DNA from: JBAROU01 sp049642385
GTDB taxonomy: Bacteria; Chloroflexota; Dehalococcoidia; DSTF01; RBG-16-68-14
Reading direction: 5' to 3'
DNA: 12,793 nucleotides
Assembly: GCA_049642385.1 (NCBI GenBank)
Contig: JBAROU010000059.1
Location: 1-12,793 of the forward strand
The position numbers and the translations under genes were made by a program. This document shows, piece after piece, positions 6,863 to 12,793 of this stretch (position 1 is the stretch's first letter; every line of letters starts with the position of its first letter). The notes beneath the pieces are model-generated. The model was given only the letters and a program-made list of their open reading frames with translations, was not told the DNA's origin and did not search any database.

Positions 6863-6892
6863 TTGACGTGGACGTTAACTTGGCCGTACACT
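6863..6892 (+). promoter_or_regulatory. Promoter-like element before the second MFS exporter
   Basis: TTGACG (6863-6868), 18 bases, TACACT (6887-6892). It has the same box-to-box spacing as the element at 5450-5479 and shares GCCGTAC across the -10. A start near 6899 would leave about six bases before ATG 6905. Its TTG is the first codon of the longest reading frame. Confidence 0.45.
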
Positions 6893-6904
6893 GACGTATC
6901 TACT

Positions 6905-8299
6905 ATGTCAGACGCAGTGAACGGAGGAGCGCCATCAGCTCCGGCGCCTTTGGGTGACCGCAACGGTGATGCCGCTCACCCGCCGGCCGGCTGGCGGCAG
7001 ACGTTCAGCTCTCTCTCCGGCAACCGCGACTTCGGACTCCTCTTCATCGGCAACATTGGCTTCTTCTTCGGCATGCAGACGATGATCATCATGCGTGGCT
7101 GGCTCGTCGTCGAGAAGTGGGAGAACGCCGCCTACCTGGGTTACATCATGGGCGTCGTCGCCATCCCAATGCTCGTTCTCGCGCCCGTCGGTGGCGTCAT
7201 CGCCGACCGCGTCGACAAGCGCAAGCTGATGCTCGTCGGTCAGGCGTCGCTCGTCGGCACCAACGCGATCATCTCCGCACTCATTCTGACCGGCACCATC
7301 GAGTTCTGGCACCTGCTGGCGGTGTCGTTCATCTCCGGTTCTGCGTTCGCGCTGAACATGCCCAGCCGTCAGGCGCTGGTTGCGATGCTCGTGCCGCGCG
7401 AGAAGCTGATGAACGCGATCGCCCTCACCACCGCCGGTATGAACGCGAGCCGCATCATCGCCCCTCCGCTCGGCGGCGTCATGATCGCAACGATGGGTCT
7501 CGGGCCGTCGTTCGTCGTCTCTACCGGATTCTATGCCTGCGCGTTCGTGACGACGATGGCCCTGCCCGAGATGCCGCCGGAACGTGATCGCGAGTTCTCG
7601 TTTGTCCAGGACTTCACCAACGGCATTTCTTATATGAGGCGCACACCACTGCTGCTCGGCCTGCTGCTCTTCGCGACCGTGCCCATGATGTTCGCGTTAC
7701 CCTATCAGACGCTCCTGCCGCTCTTCGCCGAGGACGTCTGGCACGTGGGCGAAGTGGGCTTCGGCGCCCTCCAGGGCGTCGGTGGCGTCGGCGGCCTCAT
7801 CGGCGCCCTCATCGTCGCCAACCTAGACTCGTATCCGCGCAAGAGCCGGCTGCTGCTAGGTGGCTCGATCGCGTTCGGCGCCTGCTTGCTCCTGTTCGCG
7901 GTCGCGCCGTGGTTCACACTTGCCCTCGTCTTCATGATCGGGATCGGCTTTACCTCCATGCTCGTGATGACGGTGAACAACACTGCGATTCAGATGATCA
8001 TCCCGGACGAAATGCGTGGCCGCGTCATGAGCGTGATGATGATGACTTTCGGCCTCATGCCCCTTGGCGCCGTACCCGCCAGCATCGCTGCCGATTCCGT
8101 CGGCGTCGCGCCGGTCGTGGCCGTCGGCGCCGGCCTGTTCATGACTTCGGTGCTCGCCATCTTCGCCTTCATCCCTTCATTCCGCTCCCTGGACCGCGAG
8201 CTCCAGGATGGCAGAGAGCGGGAGACCGCCCGTCGGGCGGGGTGGGAAGGCGCGCCCACCGGCAAGCCAGTATCAGCTCCCGTCGCTAATCGTCGTTAA
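6905..8299 (+). CDS. MFS exporter, MFS_3 / EntS-like family, second paralogue, 464 aa
   Basis: Inner-membrane exporter paralogous to the preceding gene. Shared marks: TFSSL just before the first helix (33-37), motif A GGVIADRVDKRKL (96-108), FALNMPSRQALVAMLVP (148-164) followed by LMNAIALTTAGMN, and the late NNTAIQ...MRGRVMSVMM segment. About 12 hydrophobic segments are present, with a charged C-terminal tail rich in Arg and Glu. Start: ATG 6905 rather than TTG 6863, because the upstream 14 codons coincide with the promoter-like element and read as non-conserved sequence. No Shine-Dalgarno is visible. The gene converges on the secreted-protein gene, whose stop lies only 23 bases further; no terminator hairpin was found in that gap. 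Substrate unknown; the tandem could be functionally specialised copies, as each appears separately transcribed. Confidence 0.88.
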   Translation: MSDAVNGGAPSAPAPLGDRNGDAAHPPAGWRQTFSSLSGNRDFGLLFIGNIGFFFGMQTMIIMRGWLVVEKWENAAYLGYIMGVVAIPMLVLAPVGGVIADRVDKRKLMLVGQASLVGTNAIISALILTGTIEFWHLLAVSFISGSAFALNMPSRQALVAMLVPREKLMNAIALTTAGMNASRIIAPPLGGVMIATMGLGPSFVVSTGFYACAFVTTMALPEMPPERDREFSFVQDFTNGISYMRRTPLLLGLLLFATVPMMFALPYQTLLPLFAEDVWHVGEVGFGALQGVGGVGGLIGALIVANLDSYPRKSRLLLGGSIAFGACLLLFAVAPWFTLALVFMIGIGFTSMLVMTVNNTAIQMIIPDEMRGRVMSVMMMTFGLMPLGAVPASIAADSVGVAPVVAVGAGLFMTSVLAIFAFIPSFRSLDRELQDGRERETARRAGWEGAPTGKPVSAPVANRR

Positions 8300-8322
8300 C
8301 CCGGCGTCCGGCCTTTGCTGCC

Positions 8323-10047
8323 CTAGGGCGTCGCGCAGCTGTGCCCGAATTGGATCACAGAGAAGAGGATGTCGTTCGTCGCGATGACGCCGTCAGGCGG
8401 TTGCAGGTCCCACGAATCGCCGCCCGGTACCGTCGACGAGCGGTCGAAGGCTGTGTGGTAACCGGACGCAGGCGGCATCGCGAGCGGGCTCATGCTGAGG
8501 TCGCCCGTGGCACCGAAACGCCCGACGACGCGGAAGATATCGCCCACGGAGACGGCGTGATCGCGCACGTTGGCGGGCCCCGGCGTATCGAAGAAGTCCC
8601 AGAAGTTCAGGTAGTTGCGCCGGCCGCCCAGCGCGGCGTTCGTGCCGTTCTCGAGCGCGTTCTCACAGCCGTCGCTGTCGGTATCCGCAACCCGGGCCTT
8701 CACCTCGAAGCGAACGTCATCGATGCCAACGTTGAAATAGAACAGGTTGTCCACCTCGGCGAAGCGCAGGCAGACGTTCTGTCCGGCGACGCTGGCAATG
8801 TTGGCCGTTACCGTCGTGTAGCCCGCGTCAAGCGGGTCTCCGGGATCGGTCTGATAGAGGTTCAGCAGAATGTCAGATGGCGCTACCGTGAAGGGATCGC
8901 TCGTGATCCCTCCCACGGTGACGATATCGGCGCGAAACTGCTGGTTATTGCCAGCGAAGGCGGAATCAAGCGAATTGGGTGTGGCGTAATCCACCGCCAG
9001 GTTGTGCAGGTGAAGCTCGAAGCCGACGGTGTTCTTGGTCGGTATCCCGCACCGGTAGAGTACGTGGGAGCCGGGCCCATCGCCATTCGCCATGACGGCT
9101 TGCAGCCCCTGCGGTGGCGCCTGCACGACCGCGCCGCTGCCACCATTGATGGCGCAGTCGCCCTCCGGTGGTACTGCGCCGGTCTGGTTGCACCAGCCAC
9201 CGGCATACGTGGACGAAGCGATCCCCGTCCAGCACGGGACGACGCTGGAACCGACGATACCCGTCTCAAAGCCGTCCTTCCCGATCGGCGCGCACGCGGG
9301 GTAGTCCGGTCCCACCGTGCAGAAGCCGCCCGCGCACTCCATGTTCATCCCGTTCGGCGCGCAGTCCGTCGGCTCGTCAAACGAGCCTAGCACCATGTTC
9401 GCGTCGAAAGAACGGTCGCCGCCCAGGTCCGCGAGCGGGATAGCCGCAGTAAACGATGTGCCTCCGAAGGTGATCGGCACGGTGTCGATCGTACTCGCAT
9501 CGCTTGGATCTATCATTGGTAGCTGGCCGCCTGCCACGTTGCCCAGGGCGGCGAGTACATCGCTGCCCGGCATGCCGGGCGGGTCCACGCAAAAAGCGTC
9601 CGCTCCCGAAATAGAGCCCGTCGCCGGGTTGCGGTCGGTATCGAAGTCGATGAAGCCGAGCACCTCCATGCCGTTTCCGGCGTCCGCCGGAGAGATGGGG
9701 CTGCTGAACTGCACGGTGAGGTACAGCGTCGTCGCGTCGACTGAGCCCGAGACGAGCGTGATGTTGGGCTGGAACGTTTCAGCGCCGAATGTATCGCCCG
9801 TCGGATCGGGAATGCGGAACGTCGCCGGTGGAACGCCGCTGATTATGATGGTGTCTGAACCGGCTGGCGCTAGCAGGGTCGTTCCTTCTCGCGCGGGCCA
9901 CTGTCGCTTGGGCGTTGCGGGCGAGTGTTGGCCATAGTCGCCGATGCCTTCCGTGGGCGCCTCAGCGATCGCGGTAGGGGAGTGGCGGCTGCCCAGCGCC
10001 AGAGCAATGGCCGTTAGAGCGAGCACGAGCGCTACTGTCTTGCCCAC
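8323..10047 (-). CDS. Secreted two-domain beta-sandwich protein with C-terminal dockerin-like module, 574 aa
   Basis: Predicted exported protein; function unknown. Seen: a signal peptide (MGKTVALVLALTAIALALG, likely cleaved near AIA-EA at about 28-29); a first domain of roughly 74-225 opening with IPDPTGDTFG and containing FIDFDTDRNPATG (132-144), a pattern of exported beta-sandwich domains; a second of roughly 257-452 opening DGFETG and ending YQTDPGDPLDAGYTTV...CLRFAEVDNLFYFNVGIDDV, resembling jelly-roll extracellular domains; and the shared terminal module (455-574). Cysteines (about ten in 150-335) fit disulfides outside the cell. No catalytic motif was recognised, so binding or structural roles are likelier than an enzyme. 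Start is GTG at 10047, supported by GGGAGG six bases upstream. Same strand as two further secreted genes with the same tail; 129 bp separates it from the P-domain gene. Confidence 0.85.
   Translation of the reverse strand: MGKTVALVLALTAIALALGSRHSPTAIAEAPTEGIGDYGQHSPATPKRQWPAREGTTLLAPAGSDTIIISGVPPATFRIPDPTGDTFGAETFQPNITLVSGSVDATTLYLTVQFSSPISPADAGNGMEVLGFIDFDTDRNPATGSISGADAFCVDPPGMPGSDVLAALGNVAGGQLPMIDPSDASTIDTVPITFGGTSFTAAIPLADLGGDRSFDANMVLGSFDEPTDCAPNGMNMECAGGFCTVGPDYPACAPIGKDGFETGIVGSSVVPCWTGIASSTYAGGWCNQTGAVPPEGDCAINGGSGAVVQAPPQGLQAVMANGDGPGSHVLYRCGIPTKNTVGFELHLHNLAVDYATPNSLDSAFAGNNQQFRADIVTVGGITSDPFTVAPSDILLNLYQTDPGDPLDAGYTTVTANIASVAGQNVCLRFAEVDNLFYFNVGIDDVRFEVKARVADTDSDGCENALENGTNAALGGRRNYLNFWDFFDTPGPANVRDHAVSVGDIFRVVGRFGATGDLSMSPLAMPPASGYHTAFDRSSTVPGGDSWDLQPPDGVIATNDILFSVIQFGHSCATP
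8326..8685 (-). repeat. Shared C-terminal module, copy 1
   Basis: Codes for residues 455-574 of the two-domain secreted protein: DTDSDGC loop, FWDFFDTP core, half repeat SVGDIFRVVGRFG, GYHTAFDRS linker, half repeat NDILFSVIQFGHSC, then ATP. It is the most divergent copy in the second half (DGVIATND for DGSISVGD). Confidence 0.85.
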
Positions 10048-10053
10048 AGCGAG

Positions 10054-10059
10054 CCTCCC
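10054..10059 (-). promoter_or_regulatory. Shine-Dalgarno fixing the GTG start of the two-domain secreted protein
   Basis: Minus strand GGGAGG, six bases before GTG 10047. It decides for the GTG, which directly opens a good signal peptide. Confidence 0.7.
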
Positions 10060-10116
10060 GATCGTTCTCTACCTCTGCGAAGGCCCGCCGCACCTTCACT
10101 TCGGCTAATCCTCGTC

Positions 10117-10146
10117 AAGCTAGCGAGCGTTTAGGTGCTTGGTCAA
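10117..10146 (-). promoter_or_regulatory. Weak promoter candidate before the two-domain secreted protein
   Basis: Minus strand TTGACC (10146-10141), 18 bases, TAGCTT (10122-10117). The -35 is five of six, the -10 only three of six. It lies in the 129-base gap 10048-10176, which otherwise shows no gene and no convincing terminator. If real, this gene need not depend on read-through from the P-domain gene. Confidence 0.25.
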
Positions 10147-10176
10147 ATGCGCGAAATGGCTGTAGGCCTGTGGGAA

Positions 10177-11340
10177 TTATGAGCAGCTGTGGCCGAATTG
10201 GTTGACGGAGAAGAGGATGTCGCCGACGCTGATCGAACCGTCAGCCGCGTTTATTTCCCACGCATGGCCGCCCGTGGCTGGCGGGCTCCTGTCGAACGCC
10301 GTGTGGTAGCCGCTCGCCGGTGGTGGTAGGAGTGGGTCGATGCCTGCATTGCCGTTCGTCCCGAAGCGCCCGACGACTCGGAAGATGTCGCCGACGCTGA
10401 TGATCTTGTCCTTCGCGTTGCTCCCGTCTGGCGTGTCGAAGAAGTCCCAGAACTTCAAGTAGTTGCGGCCTCCGCCTAGTGCCGGGTTCGATCCGTTCTC
10501 CCGTTCGTCTGAGCATCCGTCCAGGTCGCTGTCGAGGCCGGCCTGCGCCGTCGGCGTCGATGTCGGTGTCGAGGTCGCCGTCGCCGTCGGAGTTGGCGTG
10601 CTGGTCGGCGTCGACGTCGGCGTGTTCGGGTTGGGCGTGGGCGTCGGCACGATCTCCGGGCACGAGAACACAGGCGGCGTCGCTGTTGGGTTCGGATCGT
10701 CGGTCGGCGTTGGCGCACCCTTGTCCACCAGCCCGGCGATGAGCGACCAGCCATTCAATGAGCCAAGATCTTCCACAGCGACATCGCACACGGTGAGCTT
10801 CCAGGTGCCCGCCATGCTCTCGCCGTCGAACCTATTGAGCGGCTCGTTCGGCCGTAACACCCCGCCAATGGTGGGTACCGTGCCTGCACACTCGTCCTCG
10901 ACCGGGGCCGCCGCTTCATCGTCCAACGTGGCATCGATGTTGTCACCGCCGCAGCCAAAAATGATCGCCGGCGAGCCTGGCCGGTGGATCAGCGTGGCGC
11001 TGGTGCCCGTGTCGACGTGCGTCAGAATGACGATGACGTCACCGACATACGTGTGGCTGATATTGACCGCCAGGTTCAGGTCCAGGATCGGGCTCGCGTT
11101 GGCGACGGCGATCGTGTCCTCGATGCCCGTGAGGTAGTCGGCGTCCGGAATCGCAAACGGCCCGCTCAGGGTATCCTCGAAGACCGTGGGCCCTGCCGAG
11201 GCCGACCGTTCACCGCCGTTCGTTGTGGCCCCCTGAGCGTGCTCGACGCCCCCCGTCGCCATCGAAATGGTGAGGAGGATGAGCGTAAGCGCGCCAATGG
11301 CGCCGAAGCCCAGGAGCGGCGGGGACAACCTGAGGTGCAT
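10177..11340 (-). CDS. Secreted stand-alone P-domain protein with Pro/Thr linker and C-terminal dockerin-like module, 387 aa
   Basis: Predicted exported protein. Seen: signal peptide with hydrophobic core about 9-29 and a likely cleavage near HAQG-A (35-38); a proprotein-convertase P domain at roughly 52-202, with LNLAVNISHTYVGDVIVILT (88-107), GCGGDNIDATLDDEA (129-143), PLNRFDGESMAGTWKLTVCD (167-186) and LGSLNGWSLI (192-201); a Pro/Thr/Ser linker at about 208-266 (PTPT, STPT and TATAT units); and the shared tail (270-387). P domains normally stabilise subtilisin-like proteases, but no protease domain is present here, so it may act as a beta-sandwich adhesion or binding domain. Cys130 and Cys151, and Cys185 with Cys227, could pair. 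Start ATG 11340 follows AAGGGAGAGG. It lies 76 bp after the beta-propeller gene. Confidence 0.88.
   Translation of the reverse strand: MHLRLSPPLLGFGAIGALTLILLTISMATGGVEHAQGATTNGGERSASAGPTVFEDTLSGPFAIPDADYLTGIEDTIAVANASPILDLNLAVNISHTYVGDVIVILTHVDTGTSATLIHRPGSPAIIFGCGGDNIDATLDDEAAAPVEDECAGTVPTIGGVLRPNEPLNRFDGESMAGTWKLTVCDVAVEDLGSLNGWSLIAGLVDKGAPTPTDDPNPTATPPVFSCPEIVPTPTPNPNTPTSTPTSTPTPTATATSTPTSTPTAQAGLDSDLDGCSDERENGSNPALGGGRNYLKFWDFFDTPDGSNAKDKIISVGDIFRVVGRFGTNGNAGIDPLLPPPASGYHTAFDRSPPATGGHAWEINAADGSISVGDILFSVNQFGHSCS
10180..10533 (-). repeat. Shared C-terminal module, copy 2
   Basis: Codes for residues 270-387 of the P-domain protein: DSDLDGC loop, FWDFFDTP, ISVGDIFRVVGRFG, GYHTAFDRS, DGSISVGDILFSVNQFGHSC, then a final Ser. 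It is very close to copy 1 in the first half and to copy 3 in the second half. Confidence 0.88.
10216..10401. repeat. 18-bp perfect direct repeat inside copy 2 of the module
   Basis: GATGTCGCCGACGCTGAT occurs at 10216-10233 and again at 10384-10401, 168 bases (56 codons) apart and in the same frame. On the minus strand each codes for ISVGDI, the core of the two half repeats, showing that the module is internally duplicated. Confidence 0.85.
10537..10719 (-). repeat. Low-complexity Pro/Thr/Ser linker-coding stretch
   Basis: Imperfect short repeats on GTCGGCGT / GTCGATGT themes (plus strand) code for the Pro/Thr/Ser linker of the P-domain protein, with a short non-repetitive island around VFSCPEIV. 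Such tracts are prone to length change by slippage. Confidence 0.7.
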
Positions 11341-11347
11341 GCTGGAA

Positions 11348-11357
11348 CCTCTCCCTT
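11348..11357 (-). promoter_or_regulatory. Shine-Dalgarno of the P-domain protein
   Basis: Minus strand AAGGGAGAGG ends seven bases before ATG 11340; the AGAGG part has the better spacing. It supports this start, which opens directly into the signal peptide. Confidence 0.65.
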
Positions 11358-11385
11358 CTGATAACGCGGAGAGGCGCCGCCTGTG

Positions 11386-11400
11386 TCAGATCGTATCTGA
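11386..11400. promoter_or_regulatory. Perfect 6-3-6 palindrome between beta-propeller and P-domain genes
   Basis: TCAGATCGTATCTGA: arms TCAGAT and ATCTGA with a 3-base centre, 45 bases before the P-domain ATG and 16 bases beyond the beta-propeller stop. It could be an operator for the P-domain gene. The A/T-rich short stem and lack of a T-tract argue against a terminator. Confidence 0.35.
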
Positions 11401-11416
11401 ATCTAGGTCGAAGCTA

Positions 11417-12793
11417 CTACGCGCAAGTGTGCCCGAACTGCTTGACCACGAACAGGATGTCGCCCGCGCTGATCGACCCGTCGGCTGCGTTCAGGTCCCA
11501 TGGGTCGCCGCCAGGGGTCGGCGCGCTTCGGTCGAACGCTGGGTGGTACCCGCTCCCTGGCGGCATCGAAAGTGGATCTATGGCGGCATTCCCCGTCGAG
11601 CCGAAGCGAAACACCAGACGGAGGATATCCCCTGCGGAAATAATCCGGTCGCGCACGTTGGTCGCGTCTGGCGTATCGAAAAAGTCCCAGAAGAAATCGG
11701 GGTTGCGCGCGCCGCCGAGCGAGCCCTGTGTGCCCAGCTCGCGACTGTCGGCGCAGCCGTCGTGGTCGGTGTCGGGCGCCAGATACGTAATCTTGTCGCC
11801 TCCGAACTCCGCGACGTAGATCGTCCCGTCGGCGCCCGTGGTCACGTCTAGCGGCGCGTTGAAGCTTCCCGCCAGCGACGTGTCCGACACGACCGAGCTG
11901 CCGTCGCCCGAGAGCTCGACCCGATAGACCTGACTGGTCTGCAATCCGGCGATGAGCAGATCGCCCTGCATCGAGCCGCCAAACGCCGTGCCAATGTACT
12001 CCGTGATCCCATCGCACGAGCAGTGCGCGGGCAAGAGATCGATCGGGCCCGTGAAGTCGAGGCCGTTCCCCTCTTCGCCTGGGTGATAGGTGCACTGGCG
12101 CGCGTCCGTGCGGCCGCGATTGCGATTCGGGTGGCCATAGTAGTTGCCGGCCTCGATCAGGTTCAGCTCATCCGATGTGCTGACGCCGCCTACGCTCGTC
12201 ATGCACGTCGCTGAAGGGTTCGGCCCACTCGGCCCGTTATCCGTCGCGTAGATCTTGCCGTTGCTGTGCACCAGCAGGTCGAAGGGGTTGCGCGTCCCGG
12301 GCGCGAACACGCTTACGTCGCCACCGGTTTTGTTCACATTGTCATCTGCTGGCACGCCCGCCGGACTGTACGTGATTGCCCCATTGAAGCCGGGAGCGCT
12401 CACGTCGGCCACCAGGATCGCGGCCGAAAGCGGCGTCTCGGGCCAGTTCCCGCCTTCGACGATGCCCGAATCCGTTTGCGAGCCCTGGGCGATGTAGAGC
12501 TTGCCGGTGCTGTCGAACGCCAGGCCGTTCGTGAGATGGTTGAGCAATGGTCGTCCCGTCGGCAGCCCTGTGATGATGTCCGTGCGCGTCCAGGCCGGCC
12601 CGGTAAAGACGCTGACCTTGCTCTCGAAGCCGTCGGTCGCGCTGCGGTCCCGTCTCGATGCGTAGACCTTCACCGGCGAGGCCGGCGCCGTTGGGTCGAA
12701 CGCGATGCCCATCACGTCGTCCAGGCTCGAGCCGATCACCTGCGTGCCCGTGACGTTCTTTGTCGCAGGATCCAGCGTGTAGGCGACGATCCG
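11417..12793 (-). CDS. Exported glucose/sorbosone dehydrogenase-like beta-propeller with C-terminal dockerin-like module (N-terminus beyond window)
   Basis: The visible 458 residues are open to the window edge; an internal GTG at 12739 could look like a start, but the frame continues upstream (RIVAYTLDPATKNVTG), so the gene is partial. Seen, numbering from the first visible residue: blade repeats such as NGLAFDSTGKLYIAQG (about 89-104), GTRNPFDLLVHSNGKIYATDNGPSG (split here as GTRNPF at 166-171 then LLVHSNGKIYATDNG), ELNLIEAGNYYGHPN ending near 223, and GADGTIYVAEFGGDKI near 320-334. These match the GSDH/YliI-like or NHL-type six-bladed propeller. Known relatives are PQQ-dependent sugar dehydrogenases or lack activity; PQQ ligands cannot be confirmed by eye. 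The last 118 residues are the shared tail, joined directly without a Pro/Thr linker. Export is inferred from the tail and family; the signal peptide is not visible. Confidence 0.82.
   Translation of the reverse strand, partial: RIVAYTLDPATKNVTGTQVIGSSLDDVMGIAFDPTAPASPVKVYASRRDRSATDGFESKVSVFTGPAWTRTDIITGLPTGRPLLNHLTNGLAFDSTGKLYIAQGSQTDSGIVEGGNWPETPLSAAILVADVSAPGFNGAITYSPAGVPADDNVNKTGGDVSVFAPGTRNPFDLLVHSNGKIYATDNGPSGPNPSATCMTSVGGVSTSDELNLIEAGNYYGHPNRNRGRTDARQCTYHPGEEGNGLDFTGPIDLLPAHCSCDGITEYIGTAFGGSMQGDLLIAGLQTSQVYRVELSGDGSSVVSDTSLAGSFNAPLDVTTGADGTIYVAEFGGDKITYLAPDTDHDGCADSRELGTQGSLGGARNPDFFWDFFDTPDATNVRDRIISAGDILRLVFRFGSTGNAAIDPLSMPPGSGYHPAFDRSAPTPGGDPWDLNAADGSISAGDILFVVKQFGHTCA
11420..11773 (-). 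repeat. Shared C-terminal module, copy 3
   Basis: Codes for the last 118 residues of the beta-propeller protein: DTDHDGC loop, FWDFFDTP, ISAGDILRLVFRFG, GYHPAFDRS, DGSISAGDILFVVKQFGHTC, then a final Ala. Same length as copy 2, allowing gap-free alignment. Confidence 0.87.

Noticed and set aside
6863..6904. TTG-initiated 14-residue extension of the second exporter
   Set aside because: Same reason: the codon is the -35 box of a duplicated element, and ATG 6905 suits a near-leaderless start.
8300..8322. Bidirectional terminator between the second exporter and the two-domain secreted protein
   Set aside because: The 23-base gap has no stable hairpin with flanking T-tracts.
10537..10719. CRISPR or minisatellite array
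   Set aside because: The repeats are imperfect, spacerless, in frame, and code for a Pro/Thr/Ser linker.
12737..12739. GTG start of the beta-propeller gene
   Set aside because: The frame stays open to the window end with plausible propeller sequence, so this is an internal Val codon of a truncated gene.

Overview
This is a GC-rich bacterial window with dense, mostly minus-strand coding. The organism is probably a member of the Chloroflexota, perhaps a Dehalococcoidia-like lineage. Reasons: duplicated family III CoA-transferases, TTG/GTG start ambiguity in a GC-rich background, Pro/Thr-linker exoproteins, and a C-terminal module (tryptophan-aspartate-phenylalanine-phenylalanine core, GDI...FG half repeats, HxC end) of a type I associate with that phylum. 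No rRNA or phylogenetic marker is present, so this is inference.

Left arm (1-5399, all minus strand, read from 5399 downwards): two adjacent CaiB/BaiF (family III) CoA-transferase genes one base apart, an aminoglycoside-phosphotransferase-fold kinase 28 bp on, an alpha/beta hydrolase, and the N-terminal fifth of a thiamine-diphosphate enzyme that resembles 2-hydroxyacyl-CoA lyase (HACL) rather than oxalyl-CoA decarboxylase. Together they suggest CoA activation of a 2-hydroxy acid by CoA transfer, then cleavage to an aldehyde or ketone plus formyl-CoA. Formyl-CoA could itself donate CoA to the next substrate. One CoA-transferase appears to lack the catalytic Asp, so the pair may be a heterodimer.

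Centre (5400-8299, plus strand): a divergent promoter region, then two tandem paralogous MFS exporters of the MFS_3 / EntS-like type. Each is preceded by a promoter-like element of the same architecture (TTGAC(C/G), 18-nt spacer, TAC(T/A)(G/C)T). The published-style long reading frames of both genes start at TTG codons inside these elements, so I choose the downstream ATGs (5504 and 6905).

Right arm (8323-12793, minus strand): three consecutive secreted proteins with unrelated N-terminal parts (a two-domain beta-sandwich protein, a stand-alone proprotein-convertase P domain, and a glucose/sorbosone dehydrogenase-like beta-propeller cut by the window end). All end in the same ~118-120 residue module: an Asp-rich DxDxDGC loop, a WDFFDTP core and two dockerin-like half repeats finishing in HSC or HTC. 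This shared tail on different payloads is the most unusual signal here and looks like a surface sorting, anchoring or assembly tag.

No tRNA, rRNA, CRISPR array, transposase or prophage gene was seen. No gene-free stretch exceeds 300 bases; the largest gaps are the 129-bp gap at 10048-10176, the 116-bp gap at 1619-1734 and the 104-bp divergent region at 5400-5503.
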